A stretch of DNA of 51,204 nucleotides from Bacteroidales bacterium. Its GTDB lineage: Bacteria > Bacteroidota > Bacteroidia > Bacteroidales > VadinHA17. The notes below the pieces were generated by a model, which saw nothing but the letters and a program-made list of their open reading frames with translations, did not search any database and was not told the DNA's origin. The stretch is taken from the NCBI GenBank assembly GCA_003157015.1, contig PMIJ01000193.1, positions 1 to 51,204 on the forward strand, given 5' to 3'. Positions 9,329 through 18,380 of the stretch are shown piece after piece (the stretch's first letter is position 1; each line of letters begins with the position of its first letter). Both the position numbers and the translations under genes were made by a program.

Positions 9329-10279
9329 TCATCTGACATCAAAATTTGACAAGTTGAAAAACCAATTATCCAAATTATAAATACGATCATCAACTTTTTC
9401 GGATAAAGACTTGCCAATAAGGTGCAGAATTCTTGGTTCAAATTTACGAGGTACCTTAAATAAGTTTATTTGCGTGTTGAGATTACTTCCTATATAAACA
9501 ATTACATCAATGTATTTCTTTTCGCGAGCATGAATGAGTTTAACAACTTTACGCATCCAACTCCCCGAAAAAGGAATTATATCAACTATATAGGCTGTCA
9601 TAATACCTAATTCATCTTCAATGGTATAGTAAGCTATTTTATTGGATTCGGATATAGTTTCATACTGCCCTTTAAAACGGTAGTCGTTATAAGCTGTGTT
9701 GCTTAACTTATAAATTGAATATTTAAGTTTATTATCTCTATTGACATGATCAATAGCCAGCTTGTTCGAACAACTTGAAAATGCATTTGAAATCCAATCA
9801 AATCCTTTGAATTTTGTAATAATTTTAGAAATGTTCAGAACTTGTATGTAGTAGTTAATTTGACCAATTTCACGCCATTTAAGAAATTTTGTCCAGTAGA
9901 GATATGCATTGGAATTGGGCACAGCATAAAGGAAATCAAGCAAGTTGTCTGCCTTTTCAACTGCCTGATCATACATATTTTTAAACGAAAGCAGGTCTTT
10001 TCGATAATTGTTATGAATCATTAAGTCTGCTGCACTCCCTGCCACCACTTGTGTATTAAAAAACTTGTAAGAAAAAGGTATAAATGTCAGAGCTCCAACA
10101 AGATTACCCTCATCGCTATACATTAATCCATGGAAAGAAAATCCCAGGTAAGGTGAAAAATACTTCTGTTTAAGAAATGAGGCATCAATGTTTTTATGGA
10201 AGACATAGTTAAAGAGTTCCGAAAGTTCAAAAAAGTCTTTTTCAGAAAGTTCGGTGGAAGTTTTTCCAAAATAATTCAT
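9329..10279 (-). CDS. GNAT-like acyltransferase paired with an acyl carrier protein
   Basis: This protein of 316 residues is read from the ATG at 10279, which overlaps the acyl carrier protein stop as TGATG. A longer reading from 10303 would overlap that gene by 25 bases. The N-terminal half has a GNAT-like pattern: GNLVGALTFIPFSYKFF, then VVAGSAADLMIHNNYRKDLL where the CoA/acyl-binding loop should lie, then an amphipathic helix. Such proteins occur in polysaccharide and lipid-modifying clusters beside FkbH and carrier-protein genes. I infer that it moves the carrier-bound acyl group onto an amino or hydroxyl group of a sugar. The C-terminal third is not recognised. A degenerate GNAT with a structural role is possible. 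Confidence 0.65.
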   Translation of the reverse strand: MNYFGKTSTELSEKDFFELSELFNYVFHKNIDASFLKQKYFSPYLGFSFHGLMYSDEGNLVGALTFIPFSYKFFNTQVVAGSAADLMIHNNYRKDLLSFKNMYDQAVEKADNLLDFLYAVPNSNAYLYWTKFLKWREIGQINYYIQVLNISKIITKFKGFDWISNAFSSCSNKLAIDHVNRDNKLKYSIYKLSNTAYNDYRFKGQYETISESNKIAYYTIEDELGIMTAYIVDIIPFSGSWMRKVVKLIHAREKKYIDVIVYIGSNLNTQINLFKVPRKFEPRILHLIGKSLSEKVDDRIYNLDNWFFNLSNFDVR

Positions 10280-10506
10280 CACATTTTCTTTTGGAGAATG
10301 CAAAAAACAATGTTATCAATATTTGTCATAGCCTGAATTTCTTCAGGTTCAAAAATAACTCCAAAATGCGACTCTAACTCAACAATCAAATTCAGATGGT
10401 GTACAGAATCCCACTTTTCATGATTCCCATATGAGATATCATCAGGAATTGATCCTTTATCAATAGAAAAGACGTCAGCCATTATTTTTTTTACATTCTC
10501 TTTCAT
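10279..10506 (-). CDS. Acyl carrier protein
   Basis: This 75-residue acidic helical protein is an acyl carrier protein. The phosphopantetheine attachment site is S34 in KWDSVHHLNLI, a variant of the usual DSL motif, and an ELESHFGVIFEPEEI segment follows as helix III. It overlaps the FkbH-like gene upstream by four bases (ATGA) and the GNAT-like gene downstream as TGATG. Stand-alone carriers of this type work with FkbH-like proteins, which load a three-carbon acid on the pantetheine arm. A dedicated role in the locus, not in fatty-acid synthesis, is inferred from position. A phosphopantetheinyl transferase must come from elsewhere in the genome. Confidence 0.88.
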   Translation of the reverse strand: MKENVKKIMADVFSIDKGSIPDDISYGNHEKWDSVHHLNLIVELESHFGVIFEPEEIQAMTNIDNIVFCILQKKM

Positions 10507-12101
10507 AAAATAACAAATCTATAATAGGGTTCTACGACAAAGTGTTTATTTATTTTCAATAAATACTTTTTATGTGGCACATTTTCAATTACTTCAAATC
10601 CCAATTTATCAAAAAACAGAGCTGTTTGTCCGTTTTTGGCCGTAGGAATAAAACTTGCAAATATTTCATTAATGCCATCATCAAAAGCCAGGTTCATAAG
10701 CTTTTTAATCAAAGCATATTCAATGAATCGTCCTAGTATCCTGCAACTTAGCAAATATGAATCAATTTCGATCCTATTGGTTGAAATTCTCTTCATTATG
10801 CAAATTGCAGTTATACCATTATCTCCAAACTTATCGGTTACTGAAGCTGAATATACTTTATGGCCGGAAGATATAAAATCAGAAATATCAGAATCTGTGT
10901 AACGATGAGTGGTGAGATTAAACTGGTTCGTCTTTTGCGTTAACTGTGCAATGCGGGGAATTGTAAATTTATCTGCTTCTTTTAAATATATCTGAATATC
11001 TAAACTGCCAATGTAGTCCTCAATTTTTGTAAAATGTACCTGACTTTGTTTCCTTAAAGAATTTTGTTTATACTGAAGAACTTTTTCCTGATCTTCACTT
11101 GTCAGATCATATAACTGAAAATATAAATTGTATACATTCTGAAAAAAAGAAATTAATTGATATTGAGATTGAGGGAAATCCGGAACAATTACATCAGGCA
11201 ATGCCGTATGTATCCAGTTTCTTTCTATTGGGCTATCATCAATAAATACTAAGCTGTCAGTGCCGATATTTAGTTCCTCAACAATCGATCTTATATTATC
11301 TGCTTTATCCTTCCAGTTAATTCTCCACGCAACAAAGTGGTTTTTTTTTAAGATCATATCCGGATGTTTATCGATAGCCTCCCAAACTTCGTCTTCATTA
11401 TTTTTGCTGACTATAACCAGCAAAACGCCAGATTTTGATGCTTCCAATAACATATTTTGAAAAGCCTTAAAAGCATTACCGGGATAACTACTTCCAAGTT
11501 TAATTCCTTCAATTCCATCTTCTCCTAAAACTCCTCCCCAGAGAGTGTTATCTAAATCCAGAACTATACATTTTTTACGTTTACCTTCAATAGCGAGCCA
11601 CTGTCTTCTGAACCAGGCAGAAAAACAATCAGACAGACCAGGATTTATCAGAGTTTTATACATAAAATAATAGCGCCAATCAATAATTTCATAGTTTTTT
11701 GTACATTTAATAAAATCATCAAATTCAATAACTTTTGTCAATGGCCTGCATACTGCGATGGTGCTGAGATTTTGGTTGTATGCTGTTATGGCTTCTTTTA
11801 TTTTCGTCTTATTAGTTTGAAAAGAGAATTCAGAGATCGGTGTTAGAGTAAACAGCAGAACAAAAGAAGACGGATTACAGCTGAGTAATACTAATTCAAG
11901 CTTTTGTTTATAATCATTAAGCTTCTCAATGAATTTGTGTTCTCCTTCGTTAAGGGGGCATGAGTAAAACCAGATATAAATTGAAACATCAAAAGGAATA
12001 TTGCTAATATCTTCATAACCACTAAAGCTAATTCCTGAAAAATCCTTAAATAGGGTTTCAACTGTGTAATTACGGAAGATATATGTACTTCTGTTCTCCA
12101 T
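10503..12101 (-). CDS. FkbH-like HAD-IIIC family protein (acyl-loading phosphatase)
   Basis: This 532-residue protein has the FkbH domain order. A poorly conserved N-terminal region (1-170) is followed by a HAD-IIIC phosphatase core with VLDLDNTLWGGVLGEDG (D182 and D184), VSKNN (231-235) and FIDDSPIER (286-294). The GNAT-like C-terminus has LTQKTNQFNLTTHRYTDSD and LSCRILGR. FkbH proteins of antibiotic pathways dephosphorylate 1,3-bisphosphoglycerate and load glyceryl on a carrier protein. Here the carrier is the next gene, with an ATGA overlap, and an acyltransferase-like gene follows. A glyceryl or related three-carbon acyl donor for a surface sugar is inferred. The acyl substrate is not provable from sequence. 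Confidence 0.88.
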   Translation of the reverse strand: MENRSTYIFRNYTVETLFKDFSGISFSGYEDISNIPFDVSIYIWFYSCPLNEGEHKFIEKLNDYKQKLELVLLSCNPSSFVLLFTLTPISEFSFQTNKTKIKEAITAYNQNLSTIAVCRPLTKVIEFDDFIKCTKNYEIIDWRYYFMYKTLINPGLSDCFSAWFRRQWLAIEGKRKKCIVLDLDNTLWGGVLGEDGIEGIKLGSSYPGNAFKAFQNMLLEASKSGVLLVIVSKNNEDEVWEAIDKHPDMILKKNHFVAWRINWKDKADNIRSIVEELNIGTDSLVFIDDSPIERNWIHTALPDVIVPDFPQSQYQLISFFQNVYNLYFQLYDLTSEDQEKVLQYKQNSLRKQSQVHFTKIEDYIGSLDIQIYLKEADKFTIPRIAQLTQKTNQFNLTTHRYTDSDISDFISSGHKVYSASVTDKFGDNGITAICIMKRISTNRIEIDSYLLSCRILGRFIEYALIKKLMNLAFDDGINEIFASFIPTAKNGQTALFFDKLGFEVIENVPHKKYLLKINKHFVVEPYYRFVIL

Positions 12102-12194
12102 AATATTCTTTTCGTCAGTTAAATATTTTTTCCATTTTACCTGTCTCTTTCATAACTGGTTACTATAATCAAAATAAGTGATTGTCCGAGGTGG

Positions 12195-12971
12195 TTAAAC
12201 AATATATTTTTTAAGTCTTTTCTTCCTGAAAATAATATCGGGGATTCTCCGAAGCATTTTTAAAGGAATAGTATAAAACGGAACCTTTAAATCATTTAAT
12301 TTCCATGATCTGTAGCATTGAGACCCTGATGTAACAAATGATAAAACATTTTTATTGCTTATGCCACCTACCCTGAATCGTGTAACTAATCCTGAATAGT
12401 ATGAGGATTTTACAGAATGTTTGTACATAAATCGAAGCAATAATTCATAATCAGCCGCAATACTCAAATCAAGTCTGTAGTTTCCATACATTTGAAAAAC
12501 AGATCTTTTAATGTAAACACTGGAATGTGAAGGCATCCAACCGGAAACAAAACGACGATGGTTAAAGTTACCACCCTCAAAAACACGAATTACTTTTTCA
12601 GTATTAACCGGATCAACTAATATTGTGTTCCCATAAACAATATCAGCACCAGTATTTATAAAACACTCAACGAGATCAGAAATTACATGATCATTAAAAA
12701 GCATATCTCCGGCATGAACCAAGCCTATAATTTCTCCGGAGGATAAACTAATTCCTTTATTTATTGCATCATAAATTCCACAATCAGGTTCACTTATATA
12801 TTTTGTAAGATATGGTTTAAAAATTTCAATTTCAGAAAGTGTACCATCTGTAGATCCTCCATCCACAATAATATATTCTATATCGGAATAATTCTGATTA
12901 ATAACACTCTGAATTGTTTGTTCAATTACCTGAACCTTATTAAACACAATTGTAATTATTGAAACCTTCAT
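12195..12971 (-). CDS. Family 2 glycosyltransferase
   Basis: This 258-residue GT-A enzyme opens with MKVSIITIVFNKVQVIEQTI, has VDGGSTDGT (36-44) and SEPDCGIYDAINKGI (60-74), and carries AGDM where the DxD-like metal site is expected (87-90). It resembles WcaA/WcaE-type GT2 proteins that transfer from UDP- or GDP-sugars. There are no membrane segments. It sits between the deacetylase and FkbH genes, with 93 bases before FkbH and 70 after the deacetylase. These are slightly looser spacings than in the rest of the locus. Donor and acceptor are not predictable. Confidence 0.85.
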   Translation of the reverse strand: MKVSIITIVFNKVQVIEQTIQSVINQNYSDIEYIIVDGGSTDGTLSEIEIFKPYLTKYISEPDCGIYDAINKGISLSSGEIIGLVHAGDMLFNDHVISDLVECFINTGADIVYGNTILVDPVNTEKVIRVFEGGNFNHRRFVSGWMPSHSSVYIKRSVFQMYGNYRLDLSIAADYELLLRFMYKHSVKSSYYSGLVTRFRVGGISNKNVLSFVTSGSQCYRSWKLNDLKVPFYTIPLKMLRRIPDIIFRKKRLKKYIV

Positions 12972-13041
12972 ACTTTATGTTCAATATTTACGGTTCGATG
13001 TCTCATTAAATTACAACCTCTATTATTCAAATATTCCAAAT

Positions 13042-13914
13042 TCAAAGCATTCCTATATTATACTGCTCCAGGCTTTCTATAAATGAGACATCTGACAAAA
13101 CCGTATCAAAGCTTTTAAAAGTGAAATCCCGGGTAATATTATAAAGTTTATTACCAGTTTTTGCAATATTAATATAAAACCTAATTTTTTTCACTAAAGG
13201 AAAATGGATTTTAGGCTGATTAATATCAATGTCTCTGGGGTGCATATAGATGATTAAAGGTCTGTTGTTTTTAATAATTCTTTCAGACATTATTTTAATA
13301 AAGAATCTTGGAAATAATCTGAAGTATCCTCCCCCAAAGCATGAAAGCTTAAAGAATCCAAAATCAATCAAAGTCTGAGGGAATTCGATAATGTCATTGC
13401 TTGCAGTTTTTACTATTACAGGCTCTTTATTAAAACTATTATAATGTCCGAAGTCTCTATTACCCGGGAAGATGGATGAATCATATTTAAATCCATGATT
13501 AGCAAGGATATCAAACGCCCATTCTGTTTGAGGTGTTATTGAAAAGCCGGGAGCCCGGTAGCCTATTACACTTTTACCTGCCTGATTTTCAAGGATAGAC
13601 TTTGCTCTATAAACATCTTCATTGAATTCTTTTTTTGACTGGTTATAAATCAGTTTATGAGCATATCCATGGACTGCAACTTCATGACCATGTCTAAGAG
13701 TCTCTTTTACCAGCAAAGGATGTTTTTCGGCAATCCAGCCAAGGAAGAAGAACGTTGCCTTAACTTTGTTCCGATCAAATATATCAAGCATTTTAGGAAT
13801 AACGTCCTGTACTCTTTGAGTGGCCTGATCCCATTGGTCAAACGGCAGAATATTATCCAGACCTGAAGGAATATGAAACCATTCTTCAACATCAACCGAC
13901 ATTATTGGACTCAT
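13042..13914 (-). CDS. Polysaccharide deacetylase of the XrtA/PEP-CTERM-associated type
   Basis: This 290-residue NodB-fold deacetylase starts with IMSVDVEEWFH (catalytic/metal aspartate D8). It has TFFFLGWIAE, then HGHEVAVHGYAHKLIY (metal histidines H82 and H86) and YRAPGFSITPQTEWAFDIL (119-137), then YDSSIFP. This is the pattern of the XrtA-system deacetylase group with a DUF3473-like tail. There is no signal peptide, so it may act on lipid-linked or nucleotide-linked substrate at the cytoplasmic side. The usual XrtA partners (exosortase, PEP-CTERM genes) are absent from the window. Removing an N-acetyl group from a repeat-unit HexNAc would expose an amine, which the nearby acylation genes could then modify. 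That link is inference. Confidence 0.85.
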   Translation of the reverse strand: MSPIMSVDVEEWFHIPSGLDNILPFDQWDQATQRVQDVIPKMLDIFDRNKVKATFFFLGWIAEKHPLLVKETLRHGHEVAVHGYAHKLIYNQSKKEFNEDVYRAKSILENQAGKSVIGYRAPGFSITPQTEWAFDILANHGFKYDSSIFPGNRDFGHYNSFNKEPVIVKTASNDIIEFPQTLIDFGFFKLSCFGGGYFRLFPRFFIKIMSERIIKNNRPLIIYMHPRDIDINQPKIHFPLVKKIRFYINIAKTGNKLYNITRDFTFKSFDTVLSDVSFIESLEQYNIGML

Positions 13915-14034
13915 AATTTTAAATTACATTCAAATATTCGAAAAGTCTATCATTCAAACTTCTTAACATTTGCAGCGGTATTAAATGAAACTGCTATAAG
14001 TACAGAGAAATTAGTCATATGCAGGTCATAATTA

Positions 14035-14892
14035 TTAAAATACCTTTTCTTCTGACATTTTCTGTCTTTTTCTTTTATATAGCATTCCTTTACCTATAAT
14101 CTTTTCGTTTTTTATCTGATAACTCCCAGATAATTCATCAAATATCCAGTCAAGATCATAACCATTATTAATAAAACTTGAATTAAATCTCTGAAAGGAG
14201 AGCGTCGTATGAGGATACGACAGAATTTTGTCATGATATTCTGCGGGTAGGTTACCCGGTCCGTTTGAAGATAGAAATGATTTTTGGACAGTCACAAAAT
14301 CGCGGTCATTTTCATTGAACATCATTCGGTTAAATAACACCCACTTTGCGTTAACTCTGATAAGCTCATTTATTATAGTGTATGGATCAGGAACATAATT
14401 AAGGGTGCAGGAACTATGGATTAAATCAATATCTGTTTTTATCTCATTTACCGAACTTACAAAGATCAATTCATTATCACCTAATTCTTTTTCATTCGCG
14501 GATCTTACCATCTGTTCTGTTTCAACAACAATCCATTTTAATGAGACTGCTTTCGAAATGAATCTTTTAATGTCAAAGTAATGAGCCCCGCAGGCTCCTC
14601 CGAAATCAAGGATAGTTAAATCTTTTGTTGAAGAGTCGATGATATACTGATTAATGGCAGATAGCAGAAAAATGTTTGCAGGATTTAAGACATAGGGTTT
14701 AGCTTTCAGATTTAGTGCATAAATAACAGTTTTATCGGCTATCATATTACACAGCTCCACATTTAAATATGCGTCGGACGTACAGGCTTCTATCGCTTGT
14801 GAATAGTTTTTATATTCTTTATTATTTTCAAATTTCAGGACTCTTTTCAGCCATCTGTTTAAGATTGGAGGTATAAATTCTTTAAGAATCAT
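14035..14892 (-). CDS. Putative SAM methyltransferase, TIGR04325 (LIC12133) family
   Basis: This 285-residue protein has the SAM-binding glycine-rich motif ILDFGGACGAHYFDIK (94-109), an acidic residue after WIVVET, and the later motif LIHSSCTLNYVPDPY. The sequence closely follows the TIGR04325 family found in Leptospira and many surface-polysaccharide loci. It has no membrane segment. O- or N-methylation of a sugar, or of a modifying group, is the expected activity, but no family member has a firmly assigned substrate to my knowledge. It lies between the large polymerase and deacetylase genes. It is separate from the broken methyltransferase at 4002-4729, so the locus keeps at least one intact methyltransferase. 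Confidence 0.8.
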   Translation of the reverse strand: MILKEFIPPILNRWLKRVLKFENNKEYKNYSQAIEACTSDAYLNVELCNMIADKTVIYALNLKAKPYVLNPANIFLLSAINQYIIDSSTKDLTILDFGGACGAHYFDIKRFISKAVSLKWIVVETEQMVRSANEKELGDNELIFVSSVNEIKTDIDLIHSSCTLNYVPDPYTIINELIRVNAKWVLFNRMMFNENDRDFVTVQKSFLSSNGPGNLPAEYHDKILSYPHTTLSFQRFNSSFINNGYDLDWIFDELSGSYQIKNEKIIGKGMLYKRKRQKMSEEKVF

Positions 14893-14976
14893 ATTCTCAT
14901 TGATAGGTTTACTTACTTCCTTGTAAGAAAAATACAGGCAGGTTATAAAAGAAGAATACTGTAATGTTTTCTGACA

Positions 14977-17181
14977 TCAACCAGCGTGATTATCAAATTG
15001 CTCTGCTTTTATCTTTTTATTAATAGAGTGAATGAAGAACGGTAGTATAACAAAGAAACCCATGATAGGAGGATCAAAAGGACTGCCTGCGCTAAAAAAT
15101 GAAAAGAAAAAAGTAATAAGGAAAAAAATGGCCAGCATCTTGTACTCCATAAAGTATTTGATATAATAGTAAAATACCTTATACATAAAAAACACATAAA
15201 TCAATAAACCAATAATACCAGAATACAATAAAACTGACAAGAATGGATTATGCGGATAATCACTTCTTGTTTTATCATTATCAAAATAGAATCCATACCA
15301 GTTAAGGAAATTAAAACCACCACCAAATATTCTTTGAGACCAGCTGAACTCTTTTGTGAATACATCAATAGCAAACTTCCACCTTGCTGTCCTGGGGGCA
15401 CTGAAAGAATTAGAAATTGTATCTACGACAACATTTGCTTTGCATGGATAATAAGTTGTATCCTCTGAAATGAATTTAGAAGCCAACTTTCTAATAGGAT
15501 CCTGATCAGGCTTAACCAATTCTCCCTGAATAAAAGCCGAAAGCGGTAATTCCAAAATTCCCATAGAATAGTATTTTGGTACTTCAAGAGGTATTGAAGG
15601 AATCAGCGAAAGATGTTTTAAAGAATCAACATAATTGATTGATACAGGTAATTTTTGAATAAATTCGGTCTGGCCTTTGTTATTAATATTATTAAAGAAA
15701 CCGGTTTTTGAATTACTTAATTTTTCATACTCAGGATAAGCAAAAATCACATATCCTTTTTGTTTACTGAAGTCACGTATTCCCTTTTTCCAGAAACTCA
15801 TCAAAACAGGTGCTTCTCCTTCATTGCAATCAAATTCGATTTCTAATTTTTGCCAGACATTCTTTTTTCCCAGATTATAAAAAGCAGTAACGTTTCCTGA
15901 AACTATTTTGTCATTAATGCAAGAGAATTTAACTGTAAGACTAACTGCATCAATGTCAAAACTATCTGAAACATAACAATATACTGAGGCTTTATAATGG
16001 TCTCCGCGGAAAGTCTTTAGATTTACTGCCAGAGTATAAGATTCACTCATCCCGGTTGATGGATAATACGCAGTATTACAAGTACTATCCATTAAATATC
16101 CCTTTGAACCTTTAGGAACTATTTCAACATTAGTGCCAATCAGAGGAAATTCAGTTTTATGGGTTCTATAACCCCAACCGCTGTCTGGATCATAGGAATC
16201 GAAAGTGGTTGACCAAAGTACCTCTGAAAATGTAACTTTTCTGTTAATTGCAGAAATATATCTGTATACATTTTTTGAAATATCATATTTTGCAATTAAA
16301 ACACTTTTGGTTCCCAGATTCTCAAGTATTTTGTTCTGAAATCTGCGAGTGGCATGGAATAAAAACAAGTTCAGCAGGATAATAAAAGAAATTGTCGATA
16401 TTAGAAAATAACCGGAATTGGAACCAAATCTTTTCAGAAAAACATTTTTCCCCCTGAGAGAATACATTTTTGCAATAAGTATTGCCAGAAAAAATATTAT
16501 ATATAGAATAAATCCTCTTCTGGAACCGGAAAGCATTACCTGACAAGAATAAAGAAACAGCAAAAAATTATAAATGATTATTTGAAGTCGTGAACTGTTT
16601 GTATCTAACAGATAAAATATCACGAGTATGCCAAATATTACAGGCAGTAATGCAAAATTATTGTCAACGTAAGCAAGGGTTTCGGAAGAAATATCATGTA
16701 TCTCATTTAATGGAGAGTACCCATTATATGTAATAATATTAAATAAATCCAGTATTCCCATTATTGCTATAATCGATGCAAACAAGACAATGAGATATGC
16801 CTGAGTTATTACGAAAAATTTCAATTCCTTTCTCCCTGGAACGAGAAGACTCGAAATGAAGAATACTGACAATAAGATTACAAGATTAACGACATCTTTA
16901 AAAATCGTCAAATAAATCTTAACTGAAAACAGAAATGAAGCGATAAGTATAATGGCTAAACCAAGCGGCAAATAGTAATCACGGACAAACTTTGAAAGTA
17001 ACGTTAATATTTTTTTATTGTAAGTAATAATCACATAACATGTAAAGACTAAATATAAAAGCAGAAATGGAAATTTTAAAAACGGGATAACTGTTCTAAA
17101 CAGATAAAAAAAGATTATCAGATTTATAAAAAAAATCTCAATTTTATAATTTTCTATTTTAGTATGAGTAAAAAACTTCAT
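14977..17181 (-). CDS. Large O-antigen polymerase-family protein with an extracytoplasmic insertion domain
   Basis: This 734-residue polytopic membrane protein is far longer than the 400-450 residues typical of Wzy/WaaL. The membrane half runs to about residue 277 and includes MLSGSRRGFILYIIFF (216-231). A soluble segment of about 320 residues (roughly 278-600) follows. Its centre reads like a beta-rich, carbohydrate-binding fold: WSTTFDSYDPDSGWGYRT, GYLMDSTCN, YTLAVNLK, then alternating hydrophobic strands to about 480. The polymerase motifs then resume: SAPRTARWKFAIDVFTKEF (594-612), RIFGGGFNF, and YPHNPFLSVLLYSGIIGL (642-659), followed by the last helices. The insertion therefore interrupts the main periplasmic loop. 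I infer a sugar-binding or chain-length role for it. The gene has an ATG start and clean flanks. Confidence 0.82.
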   Translation of the reverse strand: MKFFTHTKIENYKIEIFFINLIIFFYLFRTVIPFLKFPFLLLYLVFTCYVIITYNKKILTLLSKFVRDYYLPLGLAIILIASFLFSVKIYLTIFKDVVNLVILLSVFFISSLLVPGRKELKFFVITQAYLIVLFASIIAIMGILDLFNIITYNGYSPLNEIHDISSETLAYVDNNFALLPVIFGILVIFYLLDTNSSRLQIIIYNFLLFLYSCQVMLSGSRRGFILYIIFFLAILIAKMYSLRGKNVFLKRFGSNSGYFLISTISFIILLNLFLFHATRRFQNKILENLGTKSVLIAKYDISKNVYRYISAINRKVTFSEVLWSTTFDSYDPDSGWGYRTHKTEFPLIGTNVEIVPKGSKGYLMDSTCNTAYYPSTGMSESYTLAVNLKTFRGDHYKASVYCYVSDSFDIDAVSLTVKFSCINDKIVSGNVTAFYNLGKKNVWQKLEIEFDCNEGEAPVLMSFWKKGIRDFSKQKGYVIFAYPEYEKLSNSKTGFFNNINNKGQTEFIQKLPVSINYVDSLKHLSLIPSIPLEVPKYYSMGILELPLSAFIQGELVKPDQDPIRKLASKFISEDTTYYPCKANVVVDTISNSFSAPRTARWKFAIDVFTKEFSWSQRIFGGGFNFLNWYGFYFDNDKTRSDYPHNPFLSVLLYSGIIGLLIYVFFMYKVFYYYIKYFMEYKMLAIFFLITFFFSFFSAGSPFDPPIMGFFVILPFFIHSINKKIKAEQFDNHAG

Positions 17182-17244
17182 ATCGTTATCAATATTCTCG
17201 TGATGAAAGATTCACAAGGGAAAAACAGGAATCTGATCATAGAG

Positions 17245-18378
17245 CTAAAGTGATAAAACCTTTTTAAGGTGGAATAAAATTCTATCTAATTCCTCATCGC
17301 TCATATTAGAACCGGAAGGAAGACACAATCCTAAATTAAACAGTCTTTCAGAGACACCATTTGTGTATGATGGACAATTTTCAAATATCGGCTGCAAATG
17401 CATTGGTTTCCATAAAGGCCTTGTTTCAATATTTTCTGCCTCTAAAGCCTTATGAATATCTTCGCATGAAATTCCTCTGGTCCTTGATGGATCCACCAGT
17501 ATCGTAGTCAACCATCTGTTTGAAAAGGCTGAAGACTTTTCAGGTAAAAAAGAAATACCATTCGCCTGACCTAAATTCTTATTATAAAAATCAAAAATTG
17601 ATCTTCTTTTTGCAATTCGTTCTTCAATAATTTCAAGCTGCCCCCTGCCAATTCCAGCTAAAACATTACTCATCCTATAATTATACCCAATTTGTGAGTG
17701 TTGATAATGAGGCGCTTTATCCCGTGCCTGAGTGGCCAGGAATCTGGCGTTATTTACATATTCAATATTATCAGAAACCAATGCACCACCTCCCGATGTA
17801 GTAATAATCTTGTTTCCATTGAATGACAATATTCCAATCTCTCCAAAAGTTCCGCATGACTTACCTCCAACTTTACTTCCCAATGCTTCTGCAGCATCTT
17901 CAATCACAGGTATTTCATATTTTTTAGCAATAGATAATAATTCAATAATTTTTGATGGCATTCCATACAAATGCACAACAATAATTGACCGAGGCTTTTT
18001 ACCTTTTGATAACCTGTCAATAATAGCTTTTTCCAATAATTCAGGACTCATATTCCAGCTTTCTTCCTCAGAATCAATTAGAATTGGTGTAGCACCCAGA
18101 TATGCAATTGGATTGATTGTAGCTGAAAAAGTAAAAGAAGAAGCTATTACTTCATCACCAGGTTTCACACCTAATATAATCAGTGCAAGATGTATTGCAG
18201 AAGTCCCGGAAGACAAGGCGGTTACGCTTTTTACCGATAGAAAGCGTCCAAGTTCCAGTTCAAAATTATCAACATTTGGCCCCAATGGAGCTACCCAATT
18301 TGACTCGAATGCCTCATTAACGTATTTAATCTCCCCCCCACTCATGTGCGGTGAGGATAACCAAATTCTTTTTTCCAT
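17245..18378 (-). CDS. PglE-like PLP-dependent nucleotide-sugar 4-aminotransferase
   Basis: This 377-residue DegT-fold aminotransferase begins with RIWLSSPHMSGGEIKYV, the PglE-type N-terminus. It has NWVAPLGPNV, ALSSGTSAIHLAL (54-66), IEDAAEALGS (159-168) and the Schiff-base lysine K190 in FNGNKIITTSGGG, then TRPLWKPMHLQPIF near the end. The family converts UDP-4-keto-6-deoxy-HexNAc to the 4-amino sugar. The keto substrate would come from the PglF-like dehydratase at 42420-44318. It lies two bases after the HAD gene and close to ATP-grasp, sugar transferase and GT4 genes, so it belongs to a bacillosamine-like initiation group that lacks an obvious PglD acetyltransferase. Confidence 0.87.
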   Translation of the reverse strand: MEKRIWLSSPHMSGGEIKYVNEAFESNWVAPLGPNVDNFELELGRFLSVKSVTALSSGTSAIHLALIILGVKPGDEVIASSFTFSATINPIAYLGATPILIDSEEESWNMSPELLEKAIIDRLSKGKKPRSIIVVHLYGMPSKIIELLSIAKKYEIPVIEDAAEALGSKVGGKSCGTFGEIGILSFNGNKIITTSGGGALVSDNIEYVNNARFLATQARDKAPHYQHSQIGYNYRMSNVLAGIGRGQLEIIEERIAKRRSIFDFYNKNLGQANGISFLPEKSSAFSNRWLTTILVDPSRTRGISCEDIHKALEAENIETRPLWKPMHLQPIFENCPSYTNGVSERLFNLGLCLPSGSNMSDEELDRILFHLKKVLSL

Positions 18379-18380
18379 TT

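Noticed and set aside
9259..9441. A 60-codon frame covering the end of the GNAT-like gene
   Set aside because: Most of it overlaps the coding region in another frame and it has no family resemblance.
12102..14034. Promoter search in the looser spacers around the GT2 and deacetylase genes
   Set aside because: No TTTG-N18/19-TAnnTTTG match was found. AT-rich segments alone are not evidence here.
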